Positions 7,282 to 15,743 of a DNA stretch of 64,000 bases are shown here, in pieces. The notes below the pieces were generated by a model. That model searched no databases, was not told the DNA's origin, and worked only from the letters and a program-made list of their open reading frames with translations. The translations under genes and the position numbers were made by a program. Source of the stretch: Bradyrhizobium sp. MOS003 (GTDB lineage Bacteria; Pseudomonadota; Alphaproteobacteria; Rhizobiales; Xanthobacteraceae); contig NZ_PYFW01000004.1 of NCBI RefSeq assembly GCF_003020125.1, forward strand, positions 248,001 to 312,000. The letters run 5' to 3'. The first letter of the stretch is position 1. Each line of letters starts with the position of its first letter.

Positions 7282-7890
7282 TCAGCTCTTGGGGCTTGCG
7301 CCCTTCAGCGCGTCCCACGCGGCCTGGTTCGCCTGATCGAACGCCTTCCGGGATTCCGCCAGCGCGGCGCTCAGAACCGACCAGGATTCGCTGCCGGCTT
7401 GCTTCAGCTTCTGCAGACGCACCTCTGCTTCGGCCGCGTCGGATTTCATCTGCATGAGCGCGGCATCGACATCGACGGTGCGGGCTGAGGCCACTTTGCC
7501 CGCGGCGTCGCGGAATTTGTCCGCCGCTTCGCGCCAGGCCTTGGCCTGGGCTGCTGCAACGTCCTTGAAGGTGGCCTGCTGCTGCTCGAACTGTTTGCCA
7601 GCGCCTTCGAAGTAGGTTTTCACCTGGGCCTCGAATCCGGCCCACTGCTTTTCCAGATCCGCCTTGGCATCGGTCCAGGCGGCTTCACCCGCTTCCGCCT
7701 GGGTCTTGAGCATCGCCTTAAACGCATCACGTCGCGTCGTCAGCTCGGACAGGAGCTGATCGGTCTTGACCTTGGACTCGGCCTTGGCCTGGCCGGCCTT
7801 GACCTCGAACGAGGCCAACGCGGCATCCATTTCGTCGATCCGTTCCTTGGCCCAGTTGAGGTAAAAATGCATGCTGCTCTGCTGTGACAT
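7282..7890 (-). CDS. coiled-coil hypothetical protein
   Basis: Predicted 202 residues from the ATG at 7890, chosen because GGAG lies 6-8 bases upstream; an ATG 12 bases earlier is weaker. Nearly the whole protein is charged, Ala-rich alpha helix with heptad patterning (for example AALASFEVKAGQAKAESKVK), and it has no signal peptide or membrane segment. Composition is reminiscent of phasins or apolipoprotein-like proteins, but no signature confirms that. After the TGA stop the same frame stays open for 25 more codons, rich in Lys/Arg/Ala, before a second TGA; see the separate finding. Confidence 0.65.
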   Translation of the reverse strand: MSQQSSMHFYLNWAKERIDEMDAALASFEVKAGQAKAESKVKTDQLLSELTTRRDAFKAMLKTQAEAGEAAWTDAKADLEKQWAGFEAQVKTYFEGAGKQFEQQQATFKDVAAAQAKAWREAADKFRDAAGKVASARTVDVDAALMQMKSDAAEAEVRLQKLKQAGSESWSVLSAALAESRKAFDQANQAAWDALKGASPKS

Positions 7891-8030
7891 GGCCGTCTCC
7901 ATCTGCTTGCTGCGTCAGGATCCCAGAAGCTGAGCTTGCTCGTGTTGACCTGTCGCAATGACCTTGCTCTATGGAGCCGCGCGAACTCCGGCCTGTCGCG
8001 TCCGATGGCGGTTCCGGCGTTGGCGGAGCT

Positions 8031-8132
8031 GTTTTGCCCGACGGGTCAAACGGCGCTCTTTCGCGTACTCGAAAAAGCGTGACGCCATCGAGACTTAGCT
8101 ACTGTGCATGGGGTTGTTTTGCGATATTTTGC
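8031..8132. repeat. intergenic stretch with two short dispersed repeat motifs
   Basis: GTTTTGCCCGACGGGTCAAA at 8031-8050 is an imperfect version of the palindrome TGCCCG-T-CGGGCA found at 61791-61803. GCTACTGTGCATGGGGTTGT at 8098-8117, with its TTTT and TTTTGC continuation to 8132, matches the inverted copy at 27240-27273 over its whole length with few changes. I recall both motifs as frequent in Bradyrhizobium intergenic DNA. Confidence 0.6.
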
Positions 8133-8204
8133 GGGCGCGGACTTCCGCCAGGGCGGCCGGGTCCGCCTTGTGGAACTTTTTTCCCGGGTCTGCGTTGCCT
8201 TCGC

Positions 8205-8393
8205 ATGACTGAAGACCTTTCTTTCCGACGCAAACCCCTGACTCCCGAGCAGCGCCAGGCGCGTGATGCGACACGCCGGATCGAGGCGGAAAAAGCCATG
8301 CGCGAACATGAAGAGGCGCAGAAGGCGTTTTACGCCAACAAGGAGCGGCTGAGGGCCGAACGGCTGGCCCGTGAATCGGGCGAAAAGGCCTGA
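8205..8393 (+). CDS. small charged hypothetical protein
   Basis: 62 residues from the ATG at 8205. The ORF is open further upstream, but that part crosses repeat sequence and has no coding look. The protein is almost entirely one charged helix, with TPEQRQARDATRRIEAEKAM and a Lys/Arg/Glu-rich C-terminus. No membrane segment. Small proteins of this type are common in rhizobia; function unknown. Confidence 0.6.
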   Translation: MTEDLSFRRKPLTPEQRQARDATRRIEAEKAMREHEEAQKAFYANKERLRAERLARESGEKA

Positions 8394-8450
8394 TTAGCCC
8401 AAGTCCTGCCGGCAATCCTCCCGATCGATCTCGTCAGGCAATGCCGCCGG

Positions 8451-8675
8451 CTAATGTCGGTTCGGCATCCTTGTGACGCTCCATACCTGCATCAAAGCCT
8501 GGACGGCCCCCGTGAACGCGCGCCGGGGCGATTTCGCCTCGATGGCTTCGGCTGCGATGCGGCAATCATCGGCGACCTTGAGCAGTCCGCCCCGCGTGAG
8601 GTCCATGGTGGAGAGAGCGGCCTGCTCCAAACAGACCCGTTCAAGCCGTCGAAACTCCCGCAGCTCTTTGTTCAT
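8451..8675 (-). CDS. hypothetical protein, 74 residues
   Basis: Starts MNKELREFRRLERVCLEQAA, preceded by GGGAG at a suitable 7-base spacing. Predicted mostly helical and soluble, with LTRGGLLKVADDCRIAAEAI in the middle. No family recognised. It stands alone between two plus-strand genes, with no operon partner. Confidence 0.6.
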   Translation of the reverse strand: MNKELREFRRLERVCLEQAALSTMDLTRGGLLKVADDCRIAAEAIEAKSPRRAFTGAVQALMQVWSVTRMPNRH

Positions 8676-8915
8676 GCGTCGGCTCCCGGTATGTCACAAG
8701 CCATGCGGCGCTGAGTCTGCTTAACAAAAGGTAAACAATCCCCTTCTGGCCGAATTGGCTGGCGCCGAGCTGGCGCTGCACGCGCGACGCGCATCGGCAG
8801 GCTTGACGGCGTCTGGCTTCCGCCGGAAGCTTCAACGATCCCGACTGACGCGAAGCACGGAGACGTCACCCCAGCAGGTCCGATCCTCATCAGCGAAACC
8901 AGAATGGAGCTGACC

Positions 8916-9236
8916 ATGACCACGTTCGACAAGCGCGAGCAGGGCTTCGAGGCCAAATTCGCCCACGACGAGGAATTCATGTTCAAGGCTGCCGCCCGGT
9001 CCAACAAGCTGCTCGGGCTATGGGCCGCAGGCCAGCTCGGGCTCGGCGGCGATGCCGCGGCAAGCTACGCAACCGCGCTGGTGACGGACCATCTGGAGAG
9101 CCGGACGATCGCCGATGTCGTGGACAAGGTGTCAGGCGATCTCGCCGCCAAGGGCATCGCGCGTGAGCAGGTCGCGCTGAAGCTTCAGGAGTGCCTGCAC
9201 CAGGCGCTGGCGCAGCTCGAAGGGGACAAGCAATAG
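8916..9236 (+). CDS. DUF1476 protein, F1-ATPase inhibitor subunit zeta homologue
   Basis: 106 residues from the ATG at 8916, which has GGAG upstream. The start MTTFDKREQGFEAKFAHDEE is the conserved N-terminus of the DUF1476 family, whose Paracoccus member is the zeta subunit that inhibits ATP hydrolysis by the F1Fo ATP synthase. The middle KAAARSNKLLGLWAAGQLGL also fits. The rest is helical. No ATP synthase gene is nearby, as is usual for this family. Role inferred from the Paracoccus protein; acts in the cytoplasm on F1. Confidence 0.88.
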   Translation: MTTFDKREQGFEAKFAHDEEFMFKAAARSNKLLGLWAAGQLGLGGDAAASYATALVTDHLESRTIADVVDKVSGDLAAKGIAREQVALKLQECLHQALAQLEGDKQ

Positions 9237-9386
9237 GGCCGACGTTGGTGCCTCACGCCCCATCTTCGCAATCGAAACGATCCCGCTTTCCTCTAGCCCG
9301 CGCGCGTCTCGCTTTCGTCGGCGCACGCCGTTCGTGCTAGCGTACCGGACGGCCATCGCGCGCCGGCCGGGATCGAGAGGCGGGGA

Positions 9387-9677
9387 ATGACGAGGAGCGG
9401 CTTTGGCAGATGGTCCGGCGGGATCGCGCTCGCGGGCGCGATCATGGCCGGCGCCGGCTCTGCGGAAGTCTCGGCGACACCGCTTACACCGTTTCGCTAC
9501 GAGGCACAGGCGCAGCGTCATTGTCCGCACGACAAGGTGGTCTGGCTCGATTTCCGCAAAGGCATCTACTACCGCAAGGGGCAGAAGCGATATGGCCAGG
9601 GGTTCGAGGGCAGCTTCGTCTGCCTGAACGAAGCCCGCGAGGGCCTCTATCGCCGCTCCCTGCTGGGCCTGCGCTGA
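9387..9677 (+). CDS. small secreted hypothetical protein
   Basis: 96 residues with a signal peptide: MTRSGFGRW, a hydrophobic Gly/Ala/Ile core and cleavage near GSAEVSA|TP. The mature part of about 65 residues contains two cysteines (RHCPHDKVVWLD and SFVCLNEARE) that could form a disulfide in the periplasm, and a basic YYRKGQKRYGQG segment. Family not recognised. Monocistronic by spacing. Confidence 0.65.
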   Translation: MTRSGFGRWSGGIALAGAIMAGAGSAEVSATPLTPFRYEAQAQRHCPHDKVVWLDFRKGIYYRKGQKRYGQGFEGSFVCLNEAREGLYRRSLLGLR

Positions 9678-9694
9678 GTAGCGCGTGACGCCGG

Positions 9695-9823
9695 CTATTT
9701 CTGCGCCGGCAGCCTGACCGGTACGTGGGGGGAGGTGCTGATGATCCGGGGGCTTCCGTCCGGATAGGTGCGGTCGCCGCGGATCAGGGATTCCAGGACC
9801 AGGAAGAATTTCTCGGCAAGCAT
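9695..9823 (-). CDS. small conserved hypothetical protein, 42 residues
   Basis: ATG at 9823 preceded by GGGGTGA at a good distance. The product begins MLAEKFFLVLESLIRGD, continues RTYPDGSPRIISTSPHVPV and ends RLPAQK before a TAG. I recall very similar short proteins with the PDGSPR..STSPHVPV core in other Bradyrhizobium genomes, which supports a real gene. Function unknown; the N-terminus is amphipathic. Confidence 0.6.
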   Translation of the reverse strand: MLAEKFFLVLESLIRGDRTYPDGSPRIISTSPHVPVRLPAQK

Positions 9824-9962
9824 GTGCGTCACCCCAATTGGTGATGGCCTCTGGACATGAGTCGAGGCACCGAACGCGGAAATTCAATCGACAGAATGGG
9901 AGCGTGACATCGACGAATGCAGCGCCCCGGTGCAGCCGTGCCGGAGAGGAAAGAAGCGGCGC

Positions 9963-10061
9963 TCAGGCGAACGCCAGCGCCACGAGGCTCGAGCAGAGCA
10001 GGACCAAACCGCTGGCTGTCAATGCCAGGAAGCCGTCAGATACCAGGTCATGGTTGCGCAT
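9963..10061 (-). CDS. tiny single-pass membrane protein, 32 residues
   Basis: Begins MRNHDLVSDGFLALTAS and continues GLVLLCSSLVALAFA. One hydrophobic helix fills the last two thirds. AGGTG lies upstream of the ATG at 10061. It sits in a stretch without longer genes and has the same strand and size class as its two neighbours. Function unknown. Confidence 0.5.
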   Translation of the reverse strand: MRNHDLVSDGFLALTASGLVLLCSSLVALAFA

Positions 10062-10163
10062 GGGACACCTGCCGCTCTCGTCTTCGATGCTCGGTCGGAC
10101 CGATCAAAATTGTCCGACGCGCCGTCTTGAAAGAGGTGATGCTTGCCTCTCGCGCGAGTGCCC

Positions 10164-10253
10164 TCAGGCCCTCGTGCGGTAGCCTTCAAACGCATGGGCC
10201 AGAAAGATTCCCGCGCTTACCAAACCCATCAGTGCCGAAACCGTCTCGATCAT
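10164..10253 (-). CDS. tiny single-pass membrane protein, 29 residues
   Basis: ATG at 10253 encodes METxSALMGLVSAGIFLAHA-type sequence (exactly MIETVSALMGLVSAGIF), followed by LAHAFEGYRTRA and TGA. A hydrophobic helix followed by a short basic tail is typical of bacterial small membrane proteins. I recall close relatives with the GLVSAGIFLAHA core in Bradyrhizobium and Rhodopseudomonas. Confidence 0.55.
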   Translation of the reverse strand: MIETVSALMGLVSAGIFLAHAFEGYRTRA

Positions 10254-10609
10254 CGTTAAATTCCAAATCCCGCCCTTGCATCCGAGAGAACGCGGACGGC
10301 CTTGCACAGTCAAAAGAATTCCAGTGAAGCCGGCGACAATGGGGGTGGAGTGAGGATTTGGCGCAACAGAATGTCCAGCCGTGGCACAGAGCAGGCGCTA
10401 TCGCTCCGTAGAACAACGGAAAAATGCGAACGTCCTGTTTACCATCCCGGCGGGATCGCTGTGCGCTCCCCATTTCCGCCGTGTTCGGGTTGCGTTATCG
10501 TTACCGCTTCCGACGCGGTGGTGGGCCGTCTCGGATCAAAGGATCGGTCAGCGCTCCCCGTCGCCAAAGCGGATTGGGTACGCCTCCGGCAAAGTGGTAT
10601 TTGGGGCGC
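10254..10609. other. intergenic region upstream of rlpA
   Basis: About 350 bases. The rlpA frame is open back to 10424, but that part encodes Arg-rich sequence unlike an RlpA N-terminus and is probably untranslated. No promoter or structured RNA could be assigned. Confidence 0.5.
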
Positions 10610-11536
10610 ATGGGGATCCGACGGTCAGATTCGGTTTTACGGACCGCACGTGGTGTTGCGGCGGTCGCAACCTGCCTTGCGCTGGCCAATTGCGCCTCGT
10701 CCAACAAGTTCGCCAGCCGCGTCGATCCGAAATACGGCGTGTCCTCGAGCCCCCGGGTCGTGGCTTTCGGGGAGCCGGTCCCGAAGGGCGGCGGCACCTA
10801 CCGCGTCGGCAAGCCCTATGTCGTGGCGGGTAAGACCTACGTGCCGGAGGAGGACGTCAACTACCGCGCCGAGGGCATGGCGTCCTGGTACGGCGACGAC
10901 TTCCACGGCCGCCTGACCGCCAATGGCGAAGTGTTCGACATGACCTCGCTGACCGCGGCGCATCCGACCCTGCCGATGCCGTCCTATGCGCGGGTGACCA
11001 ACGTCTCGAACGGCAAGTCGCTGATCGTGCGCGTCAACGACCGCGGGCCCTATCACGGCAACCGCCTCATCGATGTCTCGAACAAGGCCGCCGAACTGCT
11101 TGAATTCAAAGGCAATGGCGTCGCCAGGGTCCGCGTCGAATATGTCGGCCGGGCGCCGCTCGAAGGCTCCGACGACCGCCAGCTTCTGGCAACCCTGCGG
11201 ACCGGCGTTCCGGCACCGTCGCCTTCGATGGTCCGGGTCGCCTCGGCCAAGCCGTTCGTGCCGGAATTGCCGGGATCGAGCCGCGGTGCCATTCGCGGCG
11301 ACGTGCCGATGCCGGAGGGACGGCCGTATAATCTCGGCACGACCTCAGCCGACATGGCTTCGCTCAATGCGACCTCGGAAATGTCGGCCTCGAGCCGCGG
11401 CCGGGGCCGGGCGGTCCATAACGCCCGCGCCGTGTCGTATGAGGAAGACGGCCGCTATGCCGCGGAGAGCGCTTCCGCGTCGGCCGACGGTGCTGCCGAG
11501 GCCCGCAGCATCCTGAGCGGCCGCGGGCTCTATTAG
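10610..11536 (+). CDS. rlpA: RlpA-like septal lytic transglycosylase, lipoprotein
   Basis: 308 residues from the ATG at 10610, chosen because it places the signal peptide and lipobox ALANC (Cys28) at the N-terminus; the frame extends further upstream. The double-psi beta-barrel domain spans about residues 88-185: GMASWYGDDFHGRLTANGE, then FDMTSLTAAHPTLP, then the conserved RVNDRGPY and RLIDVSNKAAELL. RlpA cleaves peptidoglycan glycan strands lacking stem peptides and acts at the division site. The C-terminal 120 residues are Ser/Ala/Arg-rich and show no SPOR domain, so septal targeting would need another route. The stop overlaps the convergent hydrolase gene by 4 bp. Confidence 0.88.
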   Translation: MGIRRSDSVLRTARGVAAVATCLALANCASSNKFASRVDPKYGVSSSPRVVAFGEPVPKGGGTYRVGKPYVVAGKTYVPEEDVNYRAEGMASWYGDDFHGRLTANGEVFDMTSLTAAHPTLPMPSYARVTNVSNGKSLIVRVNDRGPYHGNRLIDVSNKAAELLEFKGNGVARVRVEYVGRAPLEGSDDRQLLATLRTGVPAPSPSMVRVASAKPFVPELPGSSRGAIRGDVPMPEGRPYNLGTTSADMASLNATSEMSASSRGRGRAVHNARAVSYEEDGRYAAESASASADGAAEARSILSGRGLY

Positions 11537-12486
11537 ACCGCGCTTTCCTTCAGGAAGTTTATCAGCGCCGCATTCACCTCGTCGGGCCGTTCCTGCTGGA
11601 CCCAATGGCCGGCGCCCTCGATGATCAGCTTTCGCTTCAGGTTGGGGAGCACGCGCTCGAGCTCGTTGACGCGCTTGGCGCCGATCAGGCCGGTGATGAC
11701 GGCGTCCTTGGAGCCGGCGATGAACAGTGAGGGCTGACGGATCTGCGCATCCTGCCAGGGCGCCGTCAGCTCCCAATTGCGGTCGAGGTTGCGGTACCAG
11801 TTCAGTCCACCGCGAAAGCCGGACTTGCGGAAGCTTTCGGTGAAATAGGCGAGGTCAGTCTCGCTCAGCCAGCCCGGCAGCGGCTCATCGGTAGTCGCGT
11901 GGCCGAGGAAGCCCTTGCCCTCCTGCACGAACATGGCGGCGCTGGGATCGGCGAGGCCGCGCCCCCCAAGCACGATGCGCATCGTGCGGTTGACGTCGCG
12001 TTCCAGTTCGGCCTCGGCGACGCCGGGCGCCTGGAAGTACTGCCAGTAGAAATTGGTGACGCCGCCTTGGCGCAAGAGGTCGAGCGGCTTGCCGCGTCCG
12101 CGGAACGGCGGCGGCACGCTCAGGCCCGCCACCGCCGTGAAGATGTCGGGCCGGAACAGCGCCGCGTGCCAGGCGACCGGCGCGCCCCAATCATGTCCGA
12201 CCACCATCGCCTTGGTCTCACCGAGCGCCTGCACGAGGCCGACGACGTCGCCGACCGTATCGAAGATCGAGTAGGCCGCGGCGTCCGGCGGCGCCGAACT
12301 CTGGCCATAGCCGCGCATGTCGGGGGCGACGACATGAAACCCGGCCTCGGCGAGCGCCCCGATCTGATGGCGCCACGAATAGGACAGCTCCGGCCAGCCA
12401 TGGCACAGCACCACCAGCGGACCCTGGCCGGCTTCGCGGATGAAGTGATCGATGCCGTTGGCCTTGATCATGCGGGTGGAAGACAT
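11533..12486 (-). CDS. alpha/beta hydrolase, epoxide hydrolase type
   Basis: 317 residues. The oxyanion motif is HGWPE (residues about 29-33). The nucleophile elbow is VVGHDWGAPVAWH, with Asp as nucleophile as in epoxide hydrolases and haloalkane dehalogenases. The cap domain contains NFYWQYFQAPG and the catalytic His lies in EGAGHWVQQERP near the end. HGWPE plus GHDWG and two likely cap tyrosines favour soluble epoxide hydrolase, which opens epoxides to diols. Single gene, convergent with rlpA; natural substrate not predictable. Confidence 0.87.
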   Translation of the reverse strand: MSSTRMIKANGIDHFIREAGQGPLVVLCHGWPELSYSWRHQIGALAEAGFHVVAPDMRGYGQSSAPPDAAAYSIFDTVGDVVGLVQALGETKAMVVGHDWGAPVAWHAALFRPDIFTAVAGLSVPPPFRGRGKPLDLLRQGGVTNFYWQYFQAPGVAEAELERDVNRTMRIVLGGRGLADPSAAMFVQEGKGFLGHATTDEPLPGWLSETDLAYFTESFRKSGFRGGLNWYRNLDRNWELTAPWQDAQIRQPSLFIAGSKDAVITGLIGAKRVNELERVLPNLKRKLIIEGAGHWVQQERPDEVNAALINFLKESAV

Positions 12487-12637
12487 CGCTTTTCCGCCTT
12501 GTTTCAGGGGTTTGGTCGAGAAACATAAGACACCACGATAGGGGCGCGGCGAGAATCGTGCAATCTCACGGCAGGCGTCATCGCCGTGTTGTTCGCACCG
12601 GTTCCAACTGTTAGAACGCCGCTCTCAGGGCTTGGCC

Positions 12638-13900
12638 ATGGCATTTCGTCTTTTTTCGTTCCATCGCACCCGGTTCACCGCCGCAGCGATGGCGCGCGGG
12701 CTTGTCGCCGCTGCTGTGGTGGCGGGGATCGGCTGGGGCGGGGTTCTTTATGCGGCCAACCAGAGCGTCCAAGGAGCCAAGAAGACGGAGGATGCCGGCT
12801 TCGACGGCGATGCTCCGACTGCAATCCTGATCGAGGCCTCGAGCGGTAGCGTGCTGTTCGAGAAGAACGCCGACGAGCTGCGCGCGCCCTCCAGCATGAT
12901 GAAGCTGATGACGGCCGAGGTCGTCTTCAATGCCATCAAGAAGGGCGACATCAAGCTGACCGACGAATACCGGATCAGCGAGAACGCTTGGCGCAGGGGC
13001 GGGGCCCCCTCGGGCGGCTCGACCATGTTCGCCGCCATCAACAGCAAGGTCTCAGTCGACGACCTCCTGCACGGCGCGATCATCCAGAGCGGCAACGATG
13101 CGTGCATCGCGCTCGCCGAAGCCATGGCCGGCAACGAGAAAATCTTCGCATCCGACTTCATGACCAAGCGTGCCCGCGAGCTCGGCATGACCAAGTCGAC
13201 CTTCGGCAACTCCAACGGCTTGCCCGACCCCGGCAACAAGATGACGGTGCGCGAGCTCGGCGTGCTCGCCCGGCACATCATCCTGGACTTTCCGGAGTTC
13301 TACAAACTGTTCGGCGAGAAGGAATACACCTGGAACAAGATCCGTCAGCCCAACCGCAATCCGCTGCTCAATTCGATGGAGGGCGCCGACGGGCTGAAGA
13401 CCGGCTACACCAAGGAAGGCGGCTACGGCATGGTCGGCTCGGCGGTGCAGAATGGCACGCGGCTGATCGTCGTGGTCAACGGGCTGGAAGACCCCGAAGA
13501 TCGCGCCACGGAAGCCAAAAAGATGCTGGAATGGGGTTTCCGCAACTTCGAGACCCGCACCCTGATCGCGGCCGAGCAGCCCGTCGGCTACGCCAAGGTG
13601 TTCGGCGGCGAGAGCCGCTCGGTCAGGCTCGTCGCCAAGACTCCGGTGAAGGTGATGGTGCACAAGAACGGCAGCGACAAGCTGATTGCGCGCGTGGTCT
13701 ATAGCGGCCCGGTGCGGGCGCCGGTCGAGGCCGGCCAGCAGGTCGGCGTGGTCCGGGTCTGGCGCAGCGGCAACATCGCGGTGGAAACGCCGGTCTATGC
13801 GGCCGAAGCCATCGGCACCGGCTCGACCGTGCGACGCGCGGTCGACGGCGCCAGCGAGCTCGTGATCGGCATGTTCCGCGCAGGCGCCGAGAAGCTCTGA
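12638..13900 (+). CDS. dacC: D-alanyl-D-alanine carboxypeptidase (penicillin-binding protein 5/6 family)
   Basis: 420 residues from the ATG at 12638. A hydrophobic segment at residues 20-40 serves as signal or anchor. The serine DD-peptidase triad is complete: S86-x-x-K89 in APSSMMKLM, SGN in IQSGNDACIA, and KTG in DGLKTGYTKE. The C-terminal beta domain (residues about 300-420) is that of PBP5/6. The enzyme trims the terminal D-Ala of peptidoglycan pentapeptides in the periplasm. It heads a tightly packed run with tmk (2-bp gap) and holB. Symbol by homology; dacA/dacF would be equally defensible. Confidence 0.9.
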   Translation: MAFRLFSFHRTRFTAAAMARGLVAAAVVAGIGWGGVLYAANQSVQGAKKTEDAGFDGDAPTAILIEASSGSVLFEKNADELRAPSSMMKLMTAEVVFNAIKKGDIKLTDEYRISENAWRRGGAPSGGSTMFAAINSKVSVDDLLHGAIIQSGNDACIALAEAMAGNEKIFASDFMTKRARELGMTKSTFGNSNGLPDPGNKMTVRELGVLARHIILDFPEFYKLFGEKEYTWNKIRQPNRNPLLNSMEGADGLKTGYTKEGGYGMVGSAVQNGTRLIVVVNGLEDPEDRATEAKKMLEWGFRNFETRTLIAAEQPVGYAKVFGGESRSVRLVAKTPVKVMVHKNGSDKLIARVVYSGPVRAPVEAGQQVGVVRVWRSGNIAVETPVYAAEAIGTGSTVRRAVDGASELVIGMFRAGAEKL

Positions 13901-13902
13901 TC

Positions 13903-14589
13903 ATGACTGAGAGCGCGGGACAGCGGCCGTCCGGACGCGGACGCTTCATCACCTTTGAAGGCGGCGAGGGTACGGGCAAGTCGACCCAGATCAAGAAGCT
14001 TGCCGACCGTCTCAAGGCGGCAAAGTTGCGCATCCGCGTCACGCGGGAGCCGGGCGGCTCGCCGGGTGCGGAGATCATGCGTCATCTGGTGTTGTCGGGC
14101 ATGGGCAGGCTGCTCGGTCCCGAGGCGGAGACGCTGCTGTTTGCCGCCGCGCGCGATGACCATGTCCGCACCGTTATCCTGCCCGCGCTCAACCAGGGCA
14201 CTTGGGTGCTGTGCGACCGCTTCGCCGACTCGACGCGGGCCTATCAGGGCAGCCTCGGCCAAGTGCCTGAGGGCCTGATCAACGCGATGCAGCGGGTCAC
14301 GATCGGCGATCTCAAGCCGGACCTCACTATCATCCTCGATCTGCCGGTCGAGATCGGCCTGCAGCGCGCCGCCACCCGCCGCGGCAGCGCCACGCCCGAC
14401 CGGTTCGAGGGCGAGAAGCTCGGTTTTCACCAAGGCTTGCGCGAGGCGTATCGCAAGATTGCCGCGGACGATCCGGCGCGCTGCGTGCTGATCGACGCCA
14501 ATTCCGACCCTGACACGGTCGCAGGCCGAGTCTGGACGGTGCTGCGCGACCGTCTGCTTCCCACACCAGCCTCGGTGGTCTCCGCATGA
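13903..14589 (+). CDS. tmk: thymidylate kinase
   Basis: 228 residues. The Walker A motif is FEGGEGTGKST near residue 20, the substrate-binding motif is VTREPGGSPGAE, and the segment WVLCDRFADSTRAYQG is the DR(Y/F)xxS signature. The lid region is basic (QRAATRRGSATPDRFE). It phosphorylates dTMP to dTDP in dTTP synthesis. Start 2 bases after the dacC stop and 4-bp overlap with holB; the tmk-holB pairing is common in bacteria. Confidence 0.96.
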   Translation: MTESAGQRPSGRGRFITFEGGEGTGKSTQIKKLADRLKAAKLRIRVTREPGGSPGAEIMRHLVLSGMGRLLGPEAETLLFAAARDDHVRTVILPALNQGTWVLCDRFADSTRAYQGSLGQVPEGLINAMQRVTIGDLKPDLTIILDLPVEIGLQRAATRRGSATPDRFEGEKLGFHQGLREAYRKIAADDPARCVLIDANSDPDTVAGRVWTVLRDRLLPTPASVVSA

Positions 14590-15632
14590 GTCCGCGTCAG
14601 ACCGAGCGTGAAAGCGCCATTCCGCATCCGCGTGAGACATCGAAGCTGTTCGGCCATCGCGAGGCCGAGAGCGCGCTGCTGGCGGCCTATCGCAGCGGGC
14701 GGATTCCTCACGCCTGGCTGATCGGCGGGCCGCAAGGCATCGGCAAGGCGACGCTGGCCTATCGCATTGCGCGCTTCGTGCTCGCCCATGGCCAACCGCT
14801 GGCGCCCGCCGTGCAGCGCGCCGAAGACCTCGCGATCGATCCTGATGACGCCGTGGCGCGGCAGGTGGCGGCCGGCTCGCATGGCGGCCTGTTGACGCTG
14901 GAGCGTACCGCCAACGACCGCGGCGTGATGCGCACCGTGATCACCGTGGACGAGACGCGCGAGACCATCGGCTTCTTCGGCTCGACTGCCGCGGCCGAAG
15001 GCTGGCGCGTCTGCGTCGTCGACACCGTCGACGAGCTCAATCCGAACGCGGCCAACGCGCTGCTGAAAATCCTCGAGGAACCGCCGCAGCAATCGCTGTT
15101 CCTGTTGGTAAGCCACGCGCCCGCACGCGTGCTCGCCACGATCCAGTCGCGCTGTCGCAAGCTCCGCCTGCGATCGCTGGCCACGAATGACGTGATCGGG
15201 GCGGCGGCTTCGGCGGCCGAGCTCGATCCGAACGATCCTGCGCTGCGCGAGGCCGCAGAGGCCTCCGAGGGCAGCGTTGCACGGGCGCTGACGCTGCTCG
15301 GCGGCGATGCGCTGAAGCTGCAGCAGCGCACGGCGGCGATGCTGGCGCGACTGCCGCAGGTCGATCCGCGCGAGCTGCACACGCTCGGCGATTCGCTTCC
15401 CACCAACGACCGCGTCGCGCTCGGCGCCTTCATCGACGGCATCGACCGCTGGATCGCGGAGCGCCTGCATGCGGACGACGCCAATGCCAACCAGAACCTG
15501 CCGCGCCTTGCGCGCCTAGCCGAGGTATGGGAAAAGATCGTCCGCGCCGCGCGCGACACCGAAACCTACAATCTGGAGCGCAAGCCCCTGGTTTTCTCGG
15601 TGTTCGGCTGGTTGGCGGACGCGACGCGCTGA
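14586..15632 (+). CDS. holB: DNA polymerase III subunit delta'
   Basis: 348 residues with an AAA+ clamp-loader fold. The P-loop region is WLIGGPQGIGKATLAYRIA near residue 45, followed by VDTVDELNPNAANALLKILE. Then comes EPPQQSLFLLVSHAPARVLATIQSRCRKL, given here in outline, with the SRC motif typical of clamp-loader subunits. It belongs to the clamp-loader complex that places the beta clamp on DNA. The start overlaps the tmk stop (ATGA). The gene is followed by a palindromic repeat and then metG. Confidence 0.94.
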   Translation: MSPRQTERESAIPHPRETSKLFGHREAESALLAAYRSGRIPHAWLIGGPQGIGKATLAYRIARFVLAHGQPLAPAVQRAEDLAIDPDDAVARQVAAGSHGGLLTLERTANDRGVMRTVITVDETRETIGFFGSTAAAEGWRVCVVDTVDELNPNAANALLKILEEPPQQSLFLLVSHAPARVLATIQSRCRKLRLRSLATNDVIGAAASAAELDPNDPALREAAEASEGSVARALTLLGGDALKLQQRTAAMLARLPQVDPRELHTLGDSLPTNDRVALGAFIDGIDRWIAERLHADDANANQNLPRLARLAEVWEKIVRAARDTETYNLERKPLVFSVFGWLADATR

Positions 15633-15687
15633 AGCATGATCCGGTAAAGTGCAGAGCGGTTTTCCGAAACGATCATGCGCAAAGCAA
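15631..15687. repeat. palindromic intergenic repeat (GCATGATC...GATCATGC)
   Basis: Stem GCATGATC (15634-15641) pairs with GATCATGC (15671-15678). The interior contains CCGGTAAAGTGCAGAGCGGT and TTTCCGAAAC, a second imperfect dyad of the CCGG..AAGTG..CGGTTTTCCG type. I recall near-identical GCATGATCCGGAAAAGTG-type elements many times in Bradyrhizobium and other rhizobial genomes. It lies immediately after the holB stop and may mark the transcript end. Confidence 0.7.
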
Positions 15688-15743
15688 CGACCTGACGCAG
15701 GTTCGTTTCCAGATTTTTGAGAATCCGACAAAAGGAATTCGTC

